NCBI RefSeq assembly: GCF_014836445.1
Contig: NZ_JACSQV010000011.1
Coordinates: 116,249 to 169,328, forward strand
Reading direction: 5' to 3'
From: Cellulomonas avistercoris
GTDB taxonomy: Bacteria > Actinomycetota > Actinomycetes > Actinomycetales > Cellulomonadaceae
DNA length: 53,080 bases
Shown: one piece after another, positions 8,307 through 17,343 of the stretch
Layout: every line of letters starts with the position of its first letter
Position numbering within the stretch: the first letter of the stretch is position 1
Translations under genes and position numbers: made by a program
The notes under the pieces: model-generated
Seen by the model: the letters and a program-made list of their open reading frames with translations, nothing else
Told to the model about the DNA's origin: nothing
The model's database searches: none

Positions 8307-9761
8307 TCACGACCGGCCCGTCGCCAGGCGCCGCAGACGTGTCAGGCCCTCGAGGGTCGAGGACCGGTGGACCAGGAGGAGGACGCCCGCCGCGACGGCG
8401 ACGTAGCAGACCGCACCGACGACGAGCACGAGGAGCGGTCCGTCCAGGACCCGCGCGACGACGACGTACGCGGCGGCCCCCCACAGCGCGGCGTGGACGG
8501 GCGGCAGGACCACGCGGACCTGGTCGCGGCCCGTCACGCCGGTGAGGCGGCGCTGCACGAGGAGGAGCACGGGGGTCAGGACGAAGCCCGCCACCGTGTA
8601 CCCCAGGGCGACCCCCAGGGTGCCCCACCGCAGGCCCACCACGATCCCCCCCACCTGGAGGAGGGTCGCGAGCATCTCGTAGCGGAGGAGCAGCTTGACC
8701 TCGCCGGTGGCCTTCATCAGCGGCGACGTCACGTACAGCACGGTCTCGCGTGCGCCCGCGACCGCCAGCACGGTCAGCAACGAGGCCGACGGCAGCCACT
8801 TCACCCCGAGGACGACGTGGACCAGCTCGTGGGCTCCCGCGGCGGCCAGCCCCATGAGCGGGACGGCGAGCAGCGCGAGCAGCTGGGTGGTGCGCAGCAG
8901 GTTCTCGGCGAGCAGGTCGCGGCGGTCCGCGAGGCGTGAGAACACGGGGAACATGACGCGCGAGACGGTCTGCGCGATGAGCTGGACGGGGATGACCAGG
9001 ACCCGGTACGCCATGCCGTAGAACGACAGGGCGGACAGGCCCAGGACCCGCCCGACGAGGATGTTGTCGATGTTGCGCGAGAAGTAGGCGATGCCGTTGG
9101 TCGCCATGACCCGGGCGCCGAACGGCAGGAGCTCACGCAGCTCGCGCACGTGCAGGTTCGGGACCGGACCGCGCTCGGCGTGCAGCAGGACGGCCGCGAC
9201 GACCAGGTCCGTCGCCACGACCATGGCGACCACGGCGGCAGGCCCGGCGCCGAGGTAGGCGGCGACGACACCGGCGACGGCACCCACGAGCGCTCCCGCG
9301 ACGTCCGCGACGGCGATCGCGCGGAAGGTCAGGACGCGCTGCTGCATCGCCCGCGGCACGATCGCGAGAGCCTTCAGCCACAGTGCGGCACCCAGGAGCT
9401 GCAGCACCGGCGCGAGGCGCTCGTCGTGGAAGAAGTCCGCCACGAGCGGTGCCGCGAGCCACGTGACGACGCCGAGGAGCACCGCGGACGCGAGGTTGGC
9501 GGTCGCGACGACGCCCGGGGCCCACCGGCTCAGCTCCGCACGCTGCACGAGCGCGGCGGCCAGGCCCTGGTCGAGCAGGAGCATCGTGAACGTCACGTAG
9601 ATCATCGCGGCGCTGATGACGCCGTACGTCTCGGGGCCGAGCAGCCGGGCCAGCACGATGCTGGCGCCGAACATGAAGACCTGCTTGCCGACGACGGCGA
9701 GCGAGTTCCACCGCACCGCCGCCGACGCCGTCCCCGGCCCGGGTCGCGTGACCGCCGTCAC
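8307..9761 (-). CDS. Oligosaccharide flippase (Wzx-like, MOP superfamily)
   Basis: A 484-residue protein with about 12-14 hydrophobic segments. The N-terminus (AAVRWNSLAVVGKQVFMFG, then ARLLGPETYGVISAA) is typical of polysaccharide-export flippases (Polysacc_synt family). It moves lipid-linked repeat units across the cytoplasmic membrane, feeding the Wzy-like protein at 2447-3754. The GTG start at 9761 overlaps the stop of the upstream glycosyltransferase as GTGA; the frame stays open far upstream, but that sequence is Arg/Gly-rich noise opposite another gene. Length matches the family (450-500). It is the third gene of a chain beginning with the giant secreted protein. Confidence 0.88.
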   Translation of the reverse strand: MTAVTRPGPGTASAAVRWNSLAVVGKQVFMFGASIVLARLLGPETYGVISAAMIYVTFTMLLLDQGLAAALVQRAELSRWAPGVVATANLASAVLLGVVTWLAAPLVADFFHDERLAPVLQLLGAALWLKALAIVPRAMQQRVLTFRAIAVADVAGALVGAVAGVVAAYLGAGPAAVVAMVVATDLVVAAVLLHAERGPVPNLHVRELRELLPFGARVMATNGIAYFSRNIDNILVGRVLGLSALSFYGMAYRVLVIPVQLIAQTVSRVMFPVFSRLADRRDLLAENLLRTTQLLALLAVPLMGLAAAGAHELVHVVLGVKWLPSASLLTVLAVAGARETVLYVTSPLMKATGEVKLLLRYEMLATLLQVGGIVVGLRWGTLGVALGYTVAGFVLTPVLLLVQRRLTGVTGRDQVRVVLPPVHAALWGAAAYVVVARVLDGPLLVLVVGAVCYVAVAAGVLLLVHRSSTLEGLTRLRRLATGRS

Positions 9762-10951
9762 TCGCTCGCCCGGGCCACGTCGTCGACGGCCTCGACGATC
9801 CGGCGGCGGTACTCCTCGCGTGCGTGCCGCTCGCGCGCGAGGGCGGCGTCGGCGAGCGCGTCCGCCCGGAGGCGGTCCCACTCCTTGCGGACCCGACGGA
9901 CGGCGTCGGCGAGCGCCTCGGGGTCGCCCGGCGGCACCTGCTGTGCCGACGCGTACCCGGCGGCCGCCTCCAGGAGGCCGCTCGTCGCGCTCACCACGAG
10001 CGGTCGCGCGGCGAGGATCGCCTCGACGGCGGTGTTGCCGAACGGCTCGTCGACGACCGACGGCACGAGCACGACGTCCGCGTCCGCGAGGAACGGCCAC
10101 ACCGACGGCTGGAAGCCCCGGAACCGCACGGCGTCGCTCACCCCGAGCGCGGCGGCGCGCTCCCGCAGCGCCTGCTCGAACCACTCGTACCCCGGGTACA
10201 CGGCACCGACGAGGTCGAGCACGACGTCGTCGCCGCCGTTGCGCAGCAGGCCGACCGCCTCCACGGCGACGTCGACACCCTTGCGCGCCGACAGGCGGCC
10301 CACGTAGACGAGTCGCAGCGGACCCTCGATCTCCGCCCGCGCCGGCGCCGGGTCGGACGGCCCGGGGACCCCGTTGTGCACGACGTTCATCCGGTCCGCC
10401 GTGCGGGGGGACGACTGACGCACGACGTCGACGCTGTACCGGCTGTTCGCGACGACCCCGGTCGCGAGCCGCAGCGGCGCGACGAGCACCCGCTGCACGA
10501 GAGCAGGCTGGCTGCCCTCGGCCTCGTGCACGTGCCACAGGACCGGGCGCCGCGCGAGACGCCCGAGCAGGCCCCACAGCGGGACGGTCACGGTGCTGAC
10601 GTACACGACGTCGGGCCGGACCCGCCGCAGCAGCGACCAGCCGCGGACGGAGCCCCGCACGACGTCGGCGACGGCCCGGACCAGCCCCGCGGGCCGCAGC
10701 GCGCTCTTGCGGAGCACGAACGTCGGGGTGCGCACGACCTCGGCGCCGGCCGCGGCGAGGTCCGCCAGCAGCGGGCCGTCGACCGGCACGGTCACCACGA
10801 CGCGGCGGCCGGCGGCCAGCAGCCCGAGGACCGTCTCCAGCATCACGCGGTCCGAGCCGTAGAGCTCGGCGCCCGGGTGTGCGACCAGGACGACCGCCGC
10901 GCGGTCGTCCCGGCCCCCCTCGCCCCCGGGCCCGGGACTGCCCGGCGTCAC
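9758..10951 (-). CDS. GT4-type glycosyltransferase
   Basis: A 397-residue GT-B enzyme. The N-terminal acceptor domain starts with AVVLVAHPGAELYGSDRVML (Gly-rich first loop). The C-terminal donor domain has LRLVYVGRLSARKGVDV and the EPFGNTAVEAILAARPLVVS block containing the E-x7-E type pair. It probably adds a sugar to the repeat unit. The GTG start at 10951 overlaps the stop of the giant secreted-protein gene (GTGA), with little independent ribosome site, so translation is likely coupled to that gene. Its own stop overlaps the flippase start in the same way. An alternative role, glycosylating the upstream secreted protein, is only suggested by the gene order. Confidence 0.87.
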   Translation of the reverse strand: MTPGSPGPGGEGGRDDRAAVVLVAHPGAELYGSDRVMLETVLGLLAAGRRVVVTVPVDGPLLADLAAAGAEVVRTPTFVLRKSALRPAGLVRAVADVVRGSVRGWSLLRRVRPDVVYVSTVTVPLWGLLGRLARRPVLWHVHEAEGSQPALVQRVLVAPLRLATGVVANSRYSVDVVRQSSPRTADRMNVVHNGVPGPSDPAPARAEIEGPLRLVYVGRLSARKGVDVAVEAVGLLRNGGDDVVLDLVGAVYPGYEWFEQALRERAAALGVSDAVRFRGFQPSVWPFLADADVVLVPSVVDEPFGNTAVEAILAARPLVVSATSGLLEAAAGYASAQQVPPGDPEALADAVRRVRKEWDRLRADALADAALARERHAREEYRRRIVEAVDDVARASE

Positions 10952-13900
10952 GGGAGCTTCGCCACGAGGTCGTCCACCGTGACGACGAACGGCGCCGTGG
11001 TCACCGAGCCGGACAGGTAGGTGACGAAGCCGATCGCGCCCGGCGCCTGCAGCGCGGGCGTCGCGTCGGTCGCCGTCAGCTGCCAGTCCGTCGGCTCGGT
11101 CGCCCCGTCCGGCCACACCTTGGCGCGCAGCGTCGTCGGTGCCACGCCGGACGCCGCGAACCGCAGGTTCACGGCCTGCCCGGCGGCCACGTTGCCCGGG
11201 ACGTTGGCCGTCGCGAGAGTCGTCTCGGCCCCGTCGGCTCGTGTCAGGTACAACGTGATCCCCCCGTTTGCCGCAATCTTCACCTTTGCCCGGTATTCTG
11301 CCGTGCCCACCCGGCGGGAGGCCAGCGAGGCGAACACGCCGCCCCCGTCCGCCCGGACGGGCGTCGTGAACCGGGCGCCCAGGTCGACGTCCGTCAGGGC
11401 GACGGTACCGAGGTAGGCCCCCAGACCGGCACCGGGACTCGCGAGAGTCATGGTGCCGACACCGTTCGCCACGGTGAACCGCGAGGCCGAGCCGGCCGTC
11501 GTCCAGTCACCCCCGTTGTCGGCCGTGCCCCAGCCGGCCGTCACCGCGCGCTCGAAGGTGTCGAGCGCGAGCAGCGGCTCGTCGACGGGGTCGACCGGGT
11601 CGACCGGGTCGACCGGATCGACGGGGTCCACCGGGTCGACCGGGTCGACCGGGTCCACGGGATCCACCGGGTCCACGGGGTCCACGGGGTCCACCGGCTC
11701 GACCACCGGCCCGGTCACGGTGACCTGCTGCGACGTCGAGGCGGTCGCACCGCCGTCGTCGGTCACGACGAGCGTCACCGTGTACGTGCCGTCGGCCGTG
11801 TAGGTGTGCGAGGCCGTGGCACCCTGGGCGGTACCGCCGTCCCCGAAGCCCCAGGCGTAGGACGCGACGGTGCCGTCGGAGTCCGTGGAGCCCGCACCGT
11901 CGACGGCCAGCGTGCGGCCGTCGGTCTGCGCGGTGAAGGCGGCCGCCGGGGCGGCGTTCGGTGCCGCCACGGGCACCTGCGTGCCCGGCGCCACCGCGAC
12001 GAGGTCGTCGACCGTGACCACGACGGGCAGGTTCGTCGAGCTGCCCGAGACGTACCCCATGACACCGAGGCCACCGGGCGCCTGCAGGGCCGCCACCGAG
12101 TCGGTGGTCGTCAGCTGCCACGCGGCCGGCTCGGTCGTGCCGACCTTCCACACCTTGCTGCGCAGCGTCGTCGGCGACGTCCCCGTCACCTCGAGCCGCA
12201 CCTGCAGCCGGTCACCCGCCGCGAACGTCAGACCCGGCACCACCACGCTGGTCAGCGTCGTCTCCGCCGTCGTCGTGCGCACCAGGTACGACGTCACCTG
12301 ACCGTTCGCCGCGATCCTCACCTTCGCGCGGTAGTCCGCCGTCCCCACCCGGCGACCCAGCAGCGAGGCGAACGCCCCACCACCGTTGGCCACCGTCGTC
12401 GTGGCCACCGTCGCCGACACGTCGACGTCGGTCTGCGCGACGGTGTCGAGGTAGGACCCCAGCCCCGAGCCCGCGGTGGCGAGCGACATCTTCCCGGCAC
12501 CATCGGCCACCGTGAACCGCGCGGCCGAGCCGGACCGGGTCCAGACGCCGCCGTTCTCCGCGGTGCCCCAGCCGCCCGTGACCGCACGCTCGAACGTGTC
12601 GAGCGCCAGCACGGGCTCCTCGGCGGGGTCGTCGACGGTGACCGTGACCGCCTGGGACGTGGTCCCGGTGGCACCGTCGTCGTCGGTGACCGTCAGCGTC
12701 ACCGTGTACGTCCCGGACTGCGTGTAGCTGTGGGACGCGGTGGCACCGGCGGCCGTGCCGCCGTCACCGAAGTCCCAGCCGTAGGACGCGACCGTGCCGT
12801 CGCCGTCGGACGAGCCCGAGGCGTCGACCGCCACCGCAGCACCGTCCACGGCCGCGGTGAACGCGGCCACCGGGGCCTGGTTCGGCACCGGCGCCGTGAC
12901 GGTCACCTGCTGCGACGTGGAGGTGGTCGCGCCGTCGTCGTCCGTCACCGTCAGCGTGACCGTGTAGGTCCCGCTCGCGGTGTAGGTGTGCGAGGCCGTC
13001 GCACCCTCGGCGGTCCCGCCGTCACCGAAGCCCCACGCGTAGGACGCGATGGTGCCGTCGGCGTCGGTCGAGCCCGAGCCGTCGACGCTCAACCCGAGCA
13101 CGTCGGTCTGCGCCGTGAACGCGGCGACCGGCGCCACGTTCTCGACGGGCACCTGCGTGCCCGGCGCGACCGCGAGCAGGTCGTCGACCGTGACGACGAC
13201 GGGCAGGTTGGTCGTGCTGCCCGAGACGTAGGCCATGACACCGAGGCCGCCGGGTGCCTGCAGGGCCGCCACCGAGTCGGTGGTCGTCAGCTGCCACGCG
13301 GCCGGCTCGGTCGTGCCGACCTTCCACACCTTGCTGCGCAGCGTCGTCGGCGACGTCCCCGTCACCTCGAGCCGCACCTGCAGCCGGTCACCCGCCGCGA
13401 ACGTCAGACCCGGCACCACCACGCTGGTCAGCGTCGTCTCCGCCGTCGTCGTGCGCACCAGGTACGACGTCACCTGACCGTTCGCCGCGATCCTCACCTT
13501 CGCGCGGTAGTCCGCCGTCCCCACCCGGCGACCCAGCAGCGAGGCGAACGCCCCACCACCGTTGGCCACCGTCGTCGTGGCCACCGTCGCCGACACGTCG
13601 ACGTCGGTCACCTGAGGCGTGGCCAGCAGTGCCGACCGCCCGCCGCCGGCCGTGGGCACCGAGATGCGGCCCACGCCCGAGGCGACCGAGAAGCTCGCCA
13701 CGTTGCCCTGGTACGTCCACGCCCCACCGTCCTGCGCGCTGCCCCACCCGGAGGTGCTGGTGCGCTCGAACGTGTCGGCCGCGACGGGCCGCACCGGCGG
13801 CACCTCGACGGTCACGTCCTGCGTCGCGCTGGACGTCAGGCCGTGGTCGTCCGTGACGGTCAGGGTCACGGTGTACGTGCCCGCCTCCGCGTAGGAGTGC

Positions 13901-16900
13901 GACGCCGTCGCACCCGTGGCGGTGCCGCCGTCACCGAAGTCCCACGCCCACGAGGCGATGGTGCCGTCCGGGTCGGTGGAGCCGGAGCCGTCCACCGCCA
14001 CGTCGAGGCCCTCGGTCGTCGTCGTGAGCCGCGCGGTCGGCGGCATCTCGATGATCTCGCCCGAGCCGAGCGCGTAGTGCTGCGCGACGGACACGGCCGA
14101 CAGCTCGCGGCTGTAGATCGCGACCTCGTCGACCAGGCCGGTGAAGTAGGTCGGGCCGAGCACCGAGGTGTCACCGCCGACCTTCCAGTAGCCGGTCAGG
14201 GTGCGGCTGCCGGTCTCGGGGTCGGAGCCGACGAGCTGACCGTCGATGTAGAGCTTCATGCCGCTGGGCGACTGGGTGGCCACGACGTGGTGCCACGCGT
14301 CGTCCCGGTAGGTGCCGGGCGACACGACGTGCACCCAGCCGGGGTTCGCCAGGACGGAGAACGACACCCTGCCGGTGCTGTCGGTGCGCACCTGCCGGTC
14401 GTACGACGTCGACGTCGCCGTCTGGCTGTTGCCGAAGCCGAGGATCGTGCCCCCGGTGCCCGACGACGTCCTGAACCAGGTCTCGAGCGAGTAGATGCGC
14501 GGGCTCGACCAGCTGCGGTTGCTGGTGACGCGCGAGTTCGACCCGTTGAACGAGGCTGCGGACCCCACCCCCTCCAGCACGCCGGCCGCGCCGCGCCCGA
14601 CGGTCCCGCGGTACGTGCCGTGCGCCGCGTACGAGCCGGAGTCGGCCGCGTTGGTGCCGGTCGCCTCGTCCAGGCGCCAGTAGTGCTCCGGGTACTCGCC
14701 CGCGACCGCGGCGCCGTACGCGTCCTGCGGCAGGGGTGCCACGGTCCGGCCCGCGGCCGTGACGTGCTCGGAGATCTCGCCGTGGCCGAGCGCCCGGCCG
14801 TAGACCGCGACCTCGTCGATGTCCCCCGTGAAGCTCGTGCTCGTCGGGGCGGACGTCCAGCCGCTCAGCGTGTCACCACCGATGCGCCAGTACCCACCGT
14901 GGGTGCGCCCGGCCACGGCCGCACCCTCGGCGACGCGCACGCCGTCGACGTACAGCCGCGTGCCGGTGGGGTCGGACGTCCCGACCACGTGGTGCCACTG
15001 GCCGTCGTTGTAGGCGGTCGTCGAGGCGAGCTGCACCCGCGAGCCGCTGAACGGCCGGACGCCGAAGCGCAGGCGGCCGGAGTTCTCCATGAAGAGGTGA
15101 CGGTCGGCGAAGTCCGACGTGCCGGTCTCCGAGGTGCTGAAGCCGACGATGCGCCCACCGGTCGTCGTCGTCGTCCGGATCCACGCCTCGACGCTGAACT
15201 CCGCGGGGGACGTGATGTTCGGGACGGTCGAGGCGTAGCCCGTGGCCGCGCCCGTCAGCCGCATGGCGGTGTCGCCGGGCAGCACGCCCTCGACGCCGAG
15301 GCCGAGGCCCGCGCCGCGCACGCGCTGGTCGTTCCAGCCCGCGGTGTCGGTCAGCCAGCCCGTGCCCGCGGCCTCGCCACCCCGCCAGTAGCCGTCCGGC
15401 GCGTCGGCCAGCACGGTGCTCACGTAGGGGTGGGTCTCCGGCCGCACCGCGCCCGAGGCGGTGACGGTCACGGTGTCCGACCACGCGACGTTGCCGAACG
15501 GGTCGGTCGCCCGCAGGCGGTAGCGGTACTCGGTGCCCGGCACGAGCCCGGAGTCGACGTAGCCCATGGTCGGCCGGTCGTAGAAGCGCGACGACTCGAC
15601 CGTCTCGTGGATCGGCGTCGCCTGGACCCCGTTGCGGATGAGCGCGTAGGTCAGGTCCTCGTTGTCCCAGTCGTAGTTGGCGGTCCAGCGCAGCCGCACG
15701 ACGCCGGACTCCGCCGAGGTGGCGGACAGGTCGAACTTGCCGCCGCTCAGGCGCGGACCCTCGGCGTTCGGTGCGATCGACGGGACCGCGAAGCGGACCA
15801 GTCCCTGCTGGGGACGGCCGTTGACGTTGAGGAACTCACCGCCCATGACGACGTAGTCGTCGTTGCCGGCGACCGACCACGGACCCTGGTTCTGCCCCGT
15901 GTACGTCCCGGTGTCGAGCTCGGGGTACCACGCGAGCTGCTCGGGACGCGGGCGCCCCTCGTGGTTGGTGTAGTCGTAGGGCTCACGCCCGAGGACGCCA
16001 CGCACGTCCTTGGTGACGGCCGTCGCCAGGCGCATCGTCCACGGCTCGGTCTGCTGGTAGGCGCCCATGCTGCCGCAGAAGTGCTTGTGGCTCGCCTGGT
16101 AGATCACGTCACCGATGGCGGCGACGGAGTAGGTGTCACCGTGGCAGTCGTCCATCCAGACGAGCTGGCCGCCGTCCCACGTCGCGGCGAACGTCCCCTC
16201 GAGCGTGCCGCCCGCGCGCCCGTAGGTGAAGGCCGAGCCGTACACGTAGTCGCCGTCGGCCGAGAGCGACGTGATCGAGCCGTTGACCCCGGCGCTGCGC
16301 ACGGCCGTCACGTTGGCGTCGAACGGGAGCGACTCGCCGGTCGTCGCGTTCACCGAGCCCAGTCCGTAGCCCGGCCGGTTCGACCCGTTGAGCGTCGTGA
16401 ACGAGCCCGCGACGACGACCGACGACGCGTCCGGCGAGACGGCGAGCGCGTTGACCCCGCTCGCACCGGCCGCCGCGGGCGCCCAGGGCAGGAGCGAACC
16501 GTCGACCGCGGACGCCGCCGCCAGACGCGTCCGCGTCTCGGTGCCGACCACGTTGAAGAGGCCGCCGAAGTAGACGGTGCTGCCGGAGAACGCGATCGCG
16601 CGCACCGTCGCGTCGGGCTTGGGCAGGAACGAGGGCACCAGGTTGCCGGTGGCGCGGTCGAGCGCGGCGATGCGCCACACGCTGCTGCCGTTGACCTGCG
16701 TGAAACCGCCGCCGATGTAGATGCGGCTCTTGTCGGGCGAGACCTCGATCGCGAGCACCTGACCGTTGGCCGACGGCGCCCACGAGCTGATGAGCTGCCC
16801 GGTCGCCAGGTCGTAGGCCAGCAGGTTCGAGCGCGTCACGGCACCGACACCGGGCGCGGCACCCGCCGGGCGCGCGGTGGTGAAGCTGCCGGCGACGTAC

Positions 16901-17118
16901 ACGACGCCGTCCACGACGACCTGGTCCCAGACCACGCCGTCGATCTGCACCGTCGGGAGACCGTCGGCGCTCACCGTCGCGGGGAGCGTCGTGTCGGACG
17001 GGAGCGTGTCGGCCGCCGCGGGAGCGGCGCCCAGGGGGACGACCACCCCGGCGAGGACGAGCCCGAGCCCGGCGGTGAGCGCAGCGGCGCGGTGACGGAG
17101 ACGCGAGAAGCTCTGCAT
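10948..17118 (-). CDS. Giant secreted propeller/Fn3/LamG/PKD surface protein
   Basis: A 2056-residue exported protein. In order: a signal peptide (1-37, ending GAAPAAAD), a DUF5122/delta-60-like beta-propeller (about 50-430, repeated YVAGSFT and IYIGGGF strands), an Fn3 domain (about 450-556), two LamG-type lectin-like domains (about 560-793 and 795-1027, YWRGGEA and YWRLDEA), PKD domain 1 (about 1027-1107), and repeat unit A (about 1108-1320, DTFER...GWG). Then come PKD 2 and 3 (about 1327-1497), repeat unit B (1498-1716), PKD 4 (1717-1803), thirteen Pro-Val-Asp repeats (1808-1846), and repeat unit C to the end. No sortase motif or C-terminal membrane anchor is visible. The ATG at 17118 has GAGG 7 bases upstream. 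LamG and PKD domains suggest carbohydrate binding and spacing outside the cell. Its stop overlaps the start of a glycosyltransferase, linking it to the polysaccharide machinery. Confidence 0.87.
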   Translation of the reverse strand: MQSFSRLRHRAAALTAGLGLVLAGVVVPLGAAPAAADTLPSDTTLPATVSADGLPTVQIDGVVWDQVVVDGVVYVAGSFTTARPAGAAPGVGAVTRSNLLAYDLATGQLISSWAPSANGQVLAIEVSPDKSRIYIGGGFTQVNGSSVWRIAALDRATGNLVPSFLPKPDATVRAIAFSGSTVYFGGLFNVVGTETRTRLAAASAVDGSLLPWAPAAAGASGVNALAVSPDASSVVVAGSFTTLNGSNRPGYGLGSVNATTGESLPFDANVTAVRSAGVNGSITSLSADGDYVYGSAFTYGRAGGTLEGTFAATWDGGQLVWMDDCHGDTYSVAAIGDVIYQASHKHFCGSMGAYQQTEPWTMRLATAVTKDVRGVLGREPYDYTNHEGRPRPEQLAWYPELDTGTYTGQNQGPWSVAGNDDYVVMGGEFLNVNGRPQQGLVRFAVPSIAPNAEGPRLSGGKFDLSATSAESGVVRLRWTANYDWDNEDLTYALIRNGVQATPIHETVESSRFYDRPTMGYVDSGLVPGTEYRYRLRATDPFGNVAWSDTVTVTASGAVRPETHPYVSTVLADAPDGYWRGGEAAGTGWLTDTAGWNDQRVRGAGLGLGVEGVLPGDTAMRLTGAATGYASTVPNITSPAEFSVEAWIRTTTTTGGRIVGFSTSETGTSDFADRHLFMENSGRLRFGVRPFSGSRVQLASTTAYNDGQWHHVVGTSDPTGTRLYVDGVRVAEGAAVAGRTHGGYWRIGGDTLSGWTSAPTSTSFTGDIDEVAVYGRALGHGEISEHVTAAGRTVAPLPQDAYGAAVAGEYPEHYWRLDEATGTNAADSGSYAAHGTYRGTVGRGAAGVLEGVGSAASFNGSNSRVTSNRSWSSPRIYSLETWFRTSSGTGGTILGFGNSQTATSTSYDRQVRTDSTGRVSFSVLANPGWVHVVSPGTYRDDAWHHVVATQSPSGMKLYIDGQLVGSDPETGSRTLTGYWKVGGDTSVLGPTYFTGLVDEVAIYSRELSAVSVAQHYALGSGEIIEMPPTARLTTTTEGLDVAVDGSGSTDPDGTIASWAWDFGDGGTATGATASHSYAEAGTYTVTLTVTDDHGLTSSATQDVTVEVPPVRPVAADTFERTSTSGWGSAQDGGAWTYQGNVASFSVASGVGRISVPTAGGGRSALLATPQVTDVDVSATVATTTVANGGGAFASLLGRRVGTADYRAKVRIAANGQVTSYLVRTTTAETTLTSVVVPGLTFAAGDRLQVRLEVTGTSPTTLRSKVWKVGTTEPAAWQLTTTDSVAALQAPGGLGVMAYVSGSTTNLPVVVTVDDLLAVAPGTQVPVENVAPVAAFTAQTDVLGLSVDGSGSTDADGTIASYAWGFGDGGTAEGATASHTYTASGTYTVTLTVTDDDGATTSTSQQVTVTAPVPNQAPVAAFTAAVDGAAVAVDASGSSDGDGTVASYGWDFGDGGTAAGATASHSYTQSGTYTVTLTVTDDDGATGTTSQAVTVTVDDPAEEPVLALDTFERAVTGGWGTAENGGVWTRSGSAARFTVADGAGKMSLATAGSGLGSYLDTVAQTDVDVSATVATTTVANGGGAFASLLGRRVGTADYRAKVRIAANGQVTSYLVRTTTAETTLTSVVVPGLTFAAGDRLQVRLEVTGTSPTTLRSKVWKVGTTEPAAWQLTTTDSVAALQAPGGLGVMGYVSGSSTNLPVVVTVDDLVAVAPGTQVPVAAPNAAPAAAFTAQTDGRTLAVDGAGSTDSDGTVASYAWGFGDGGTAQGATASHTYTADGTYTVTLVVTDDGGATASTSQQVTVTGPVVEPVDPVDPVDPVDPVDPVDPVDPVDPVDPVDPVDPVDPVDEPLLALDTFERAVTAGWGTADNGGDWTTAGSASRFTVANGVGTMTLASPGAGLGAYLGTVALTDVDLGARFTTPVRADGGGVFASLASRRVGTAEYRAKVKIAANGGITLYLTRADGAETTLATANVPGNVAAGQAVNLRFAASGVAPTTLRAKVWPDGATEPTDWQLTATDATPALQAPGAIGFVTYLSGSVTTAPFVVTVDDLVAKLP
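11581..11697. repeat. 13-copy 9-bp tandem repeat encoding (Pro-Val-Asp)n
   Basis: By my reading, thirteen consecutive 9-bp units of the plus-strand form RTC-SAC-SGG (for example GTCGACCGG) lie in frame in the giant surface-protein gene and encode Pro-Val-Asp thirteen times on the minus strand. It forms a stiff, acidic spacer before the last repeat domain. Units differ mainly at silent positions, so the tract is partly degenerate but still prone to length change. Confidence 0.9.
12080..12433. repeat. 354-bp direct repeat, copy 1
   Basis: This stretch reads as identical to 13256-13609 at every base I compared, an offset of 1176 bp, in the same orientation and frame. It encodes part of the repeated DTFER-type domain. 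Identity at silent positions means recent duplication or gene conversion. Confidence 0.9.
13256..13609. repeat. 354-bp direct repeat, copy 2
   Basis: Partner of 12080-12433; the match breaks at both ends (12079 C versus 13255 T; 12434 T versus 13610 A). Confidence 0.9.
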
Positions 17119-17196
17119 GGGATGCCTCGTTCAGGACGGTGTGAACGCACGGTGCGGTGGAGATCACCTTAAACTGGACATATCAACCCGATGTGG

Positions 17197-17226
17197 CCTA
17201 TATGGGTGAAAACTCCGGGTGAAAAC
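17197..17226 (-). promoter_or_regulatory. Candidate promoter and tandem half-sites of the giant surface-protein gene
   Basis: On the minus strand TATAGG (17197-17202) is a plausible -10 about 80 bases before the ATG. Directly upstream are two exact copies of GTTTTCACCC (plus-strand 17204-17213 and 17217-17226), 13 bp apart, covering the -35 area. The surrounding 17160-17226 is unusually AT-rich for this window. This looks like an activator- or repressor-controlled promoter; the regulator is unknown. Confidence 0.45.
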
Positions 17227-17343
17227 GGACACCCGTCCATGACGCGGTGCAGGGGTGCAGGTGGGGGCGCACGACGGCGCGCCGACCGCGCAGCCGCACG
17301 GCGGTCGTGCCGGCGTGCGGGCGCGGCCGGGCCGCCCGGCGCG

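Noticed and set aside
9762..10577. N-terminal extension of the flippase through the preceding glycosyltransferase gene
   Set aside because: The frame is open, but the peptide is Arg/Gly-rich noise; homology starts at the GTG overlapping the upstream stop.
11581..11697. CRISPR-like array
   Set aside because: Units are 9 bp, contiguous and in frame, with no spacers and no cas genes.
10879..17172. A 2097-codon open frame on the plus strand opposite the giant surface protein gene
   Set aside because: Its translation is Arg/Gly/His-rich with repeats mirroring the PKD and PVD repeats of the true gene. The minus frame has a signal peptide and recognisable domains; this is a GC-rich antisense shadow.
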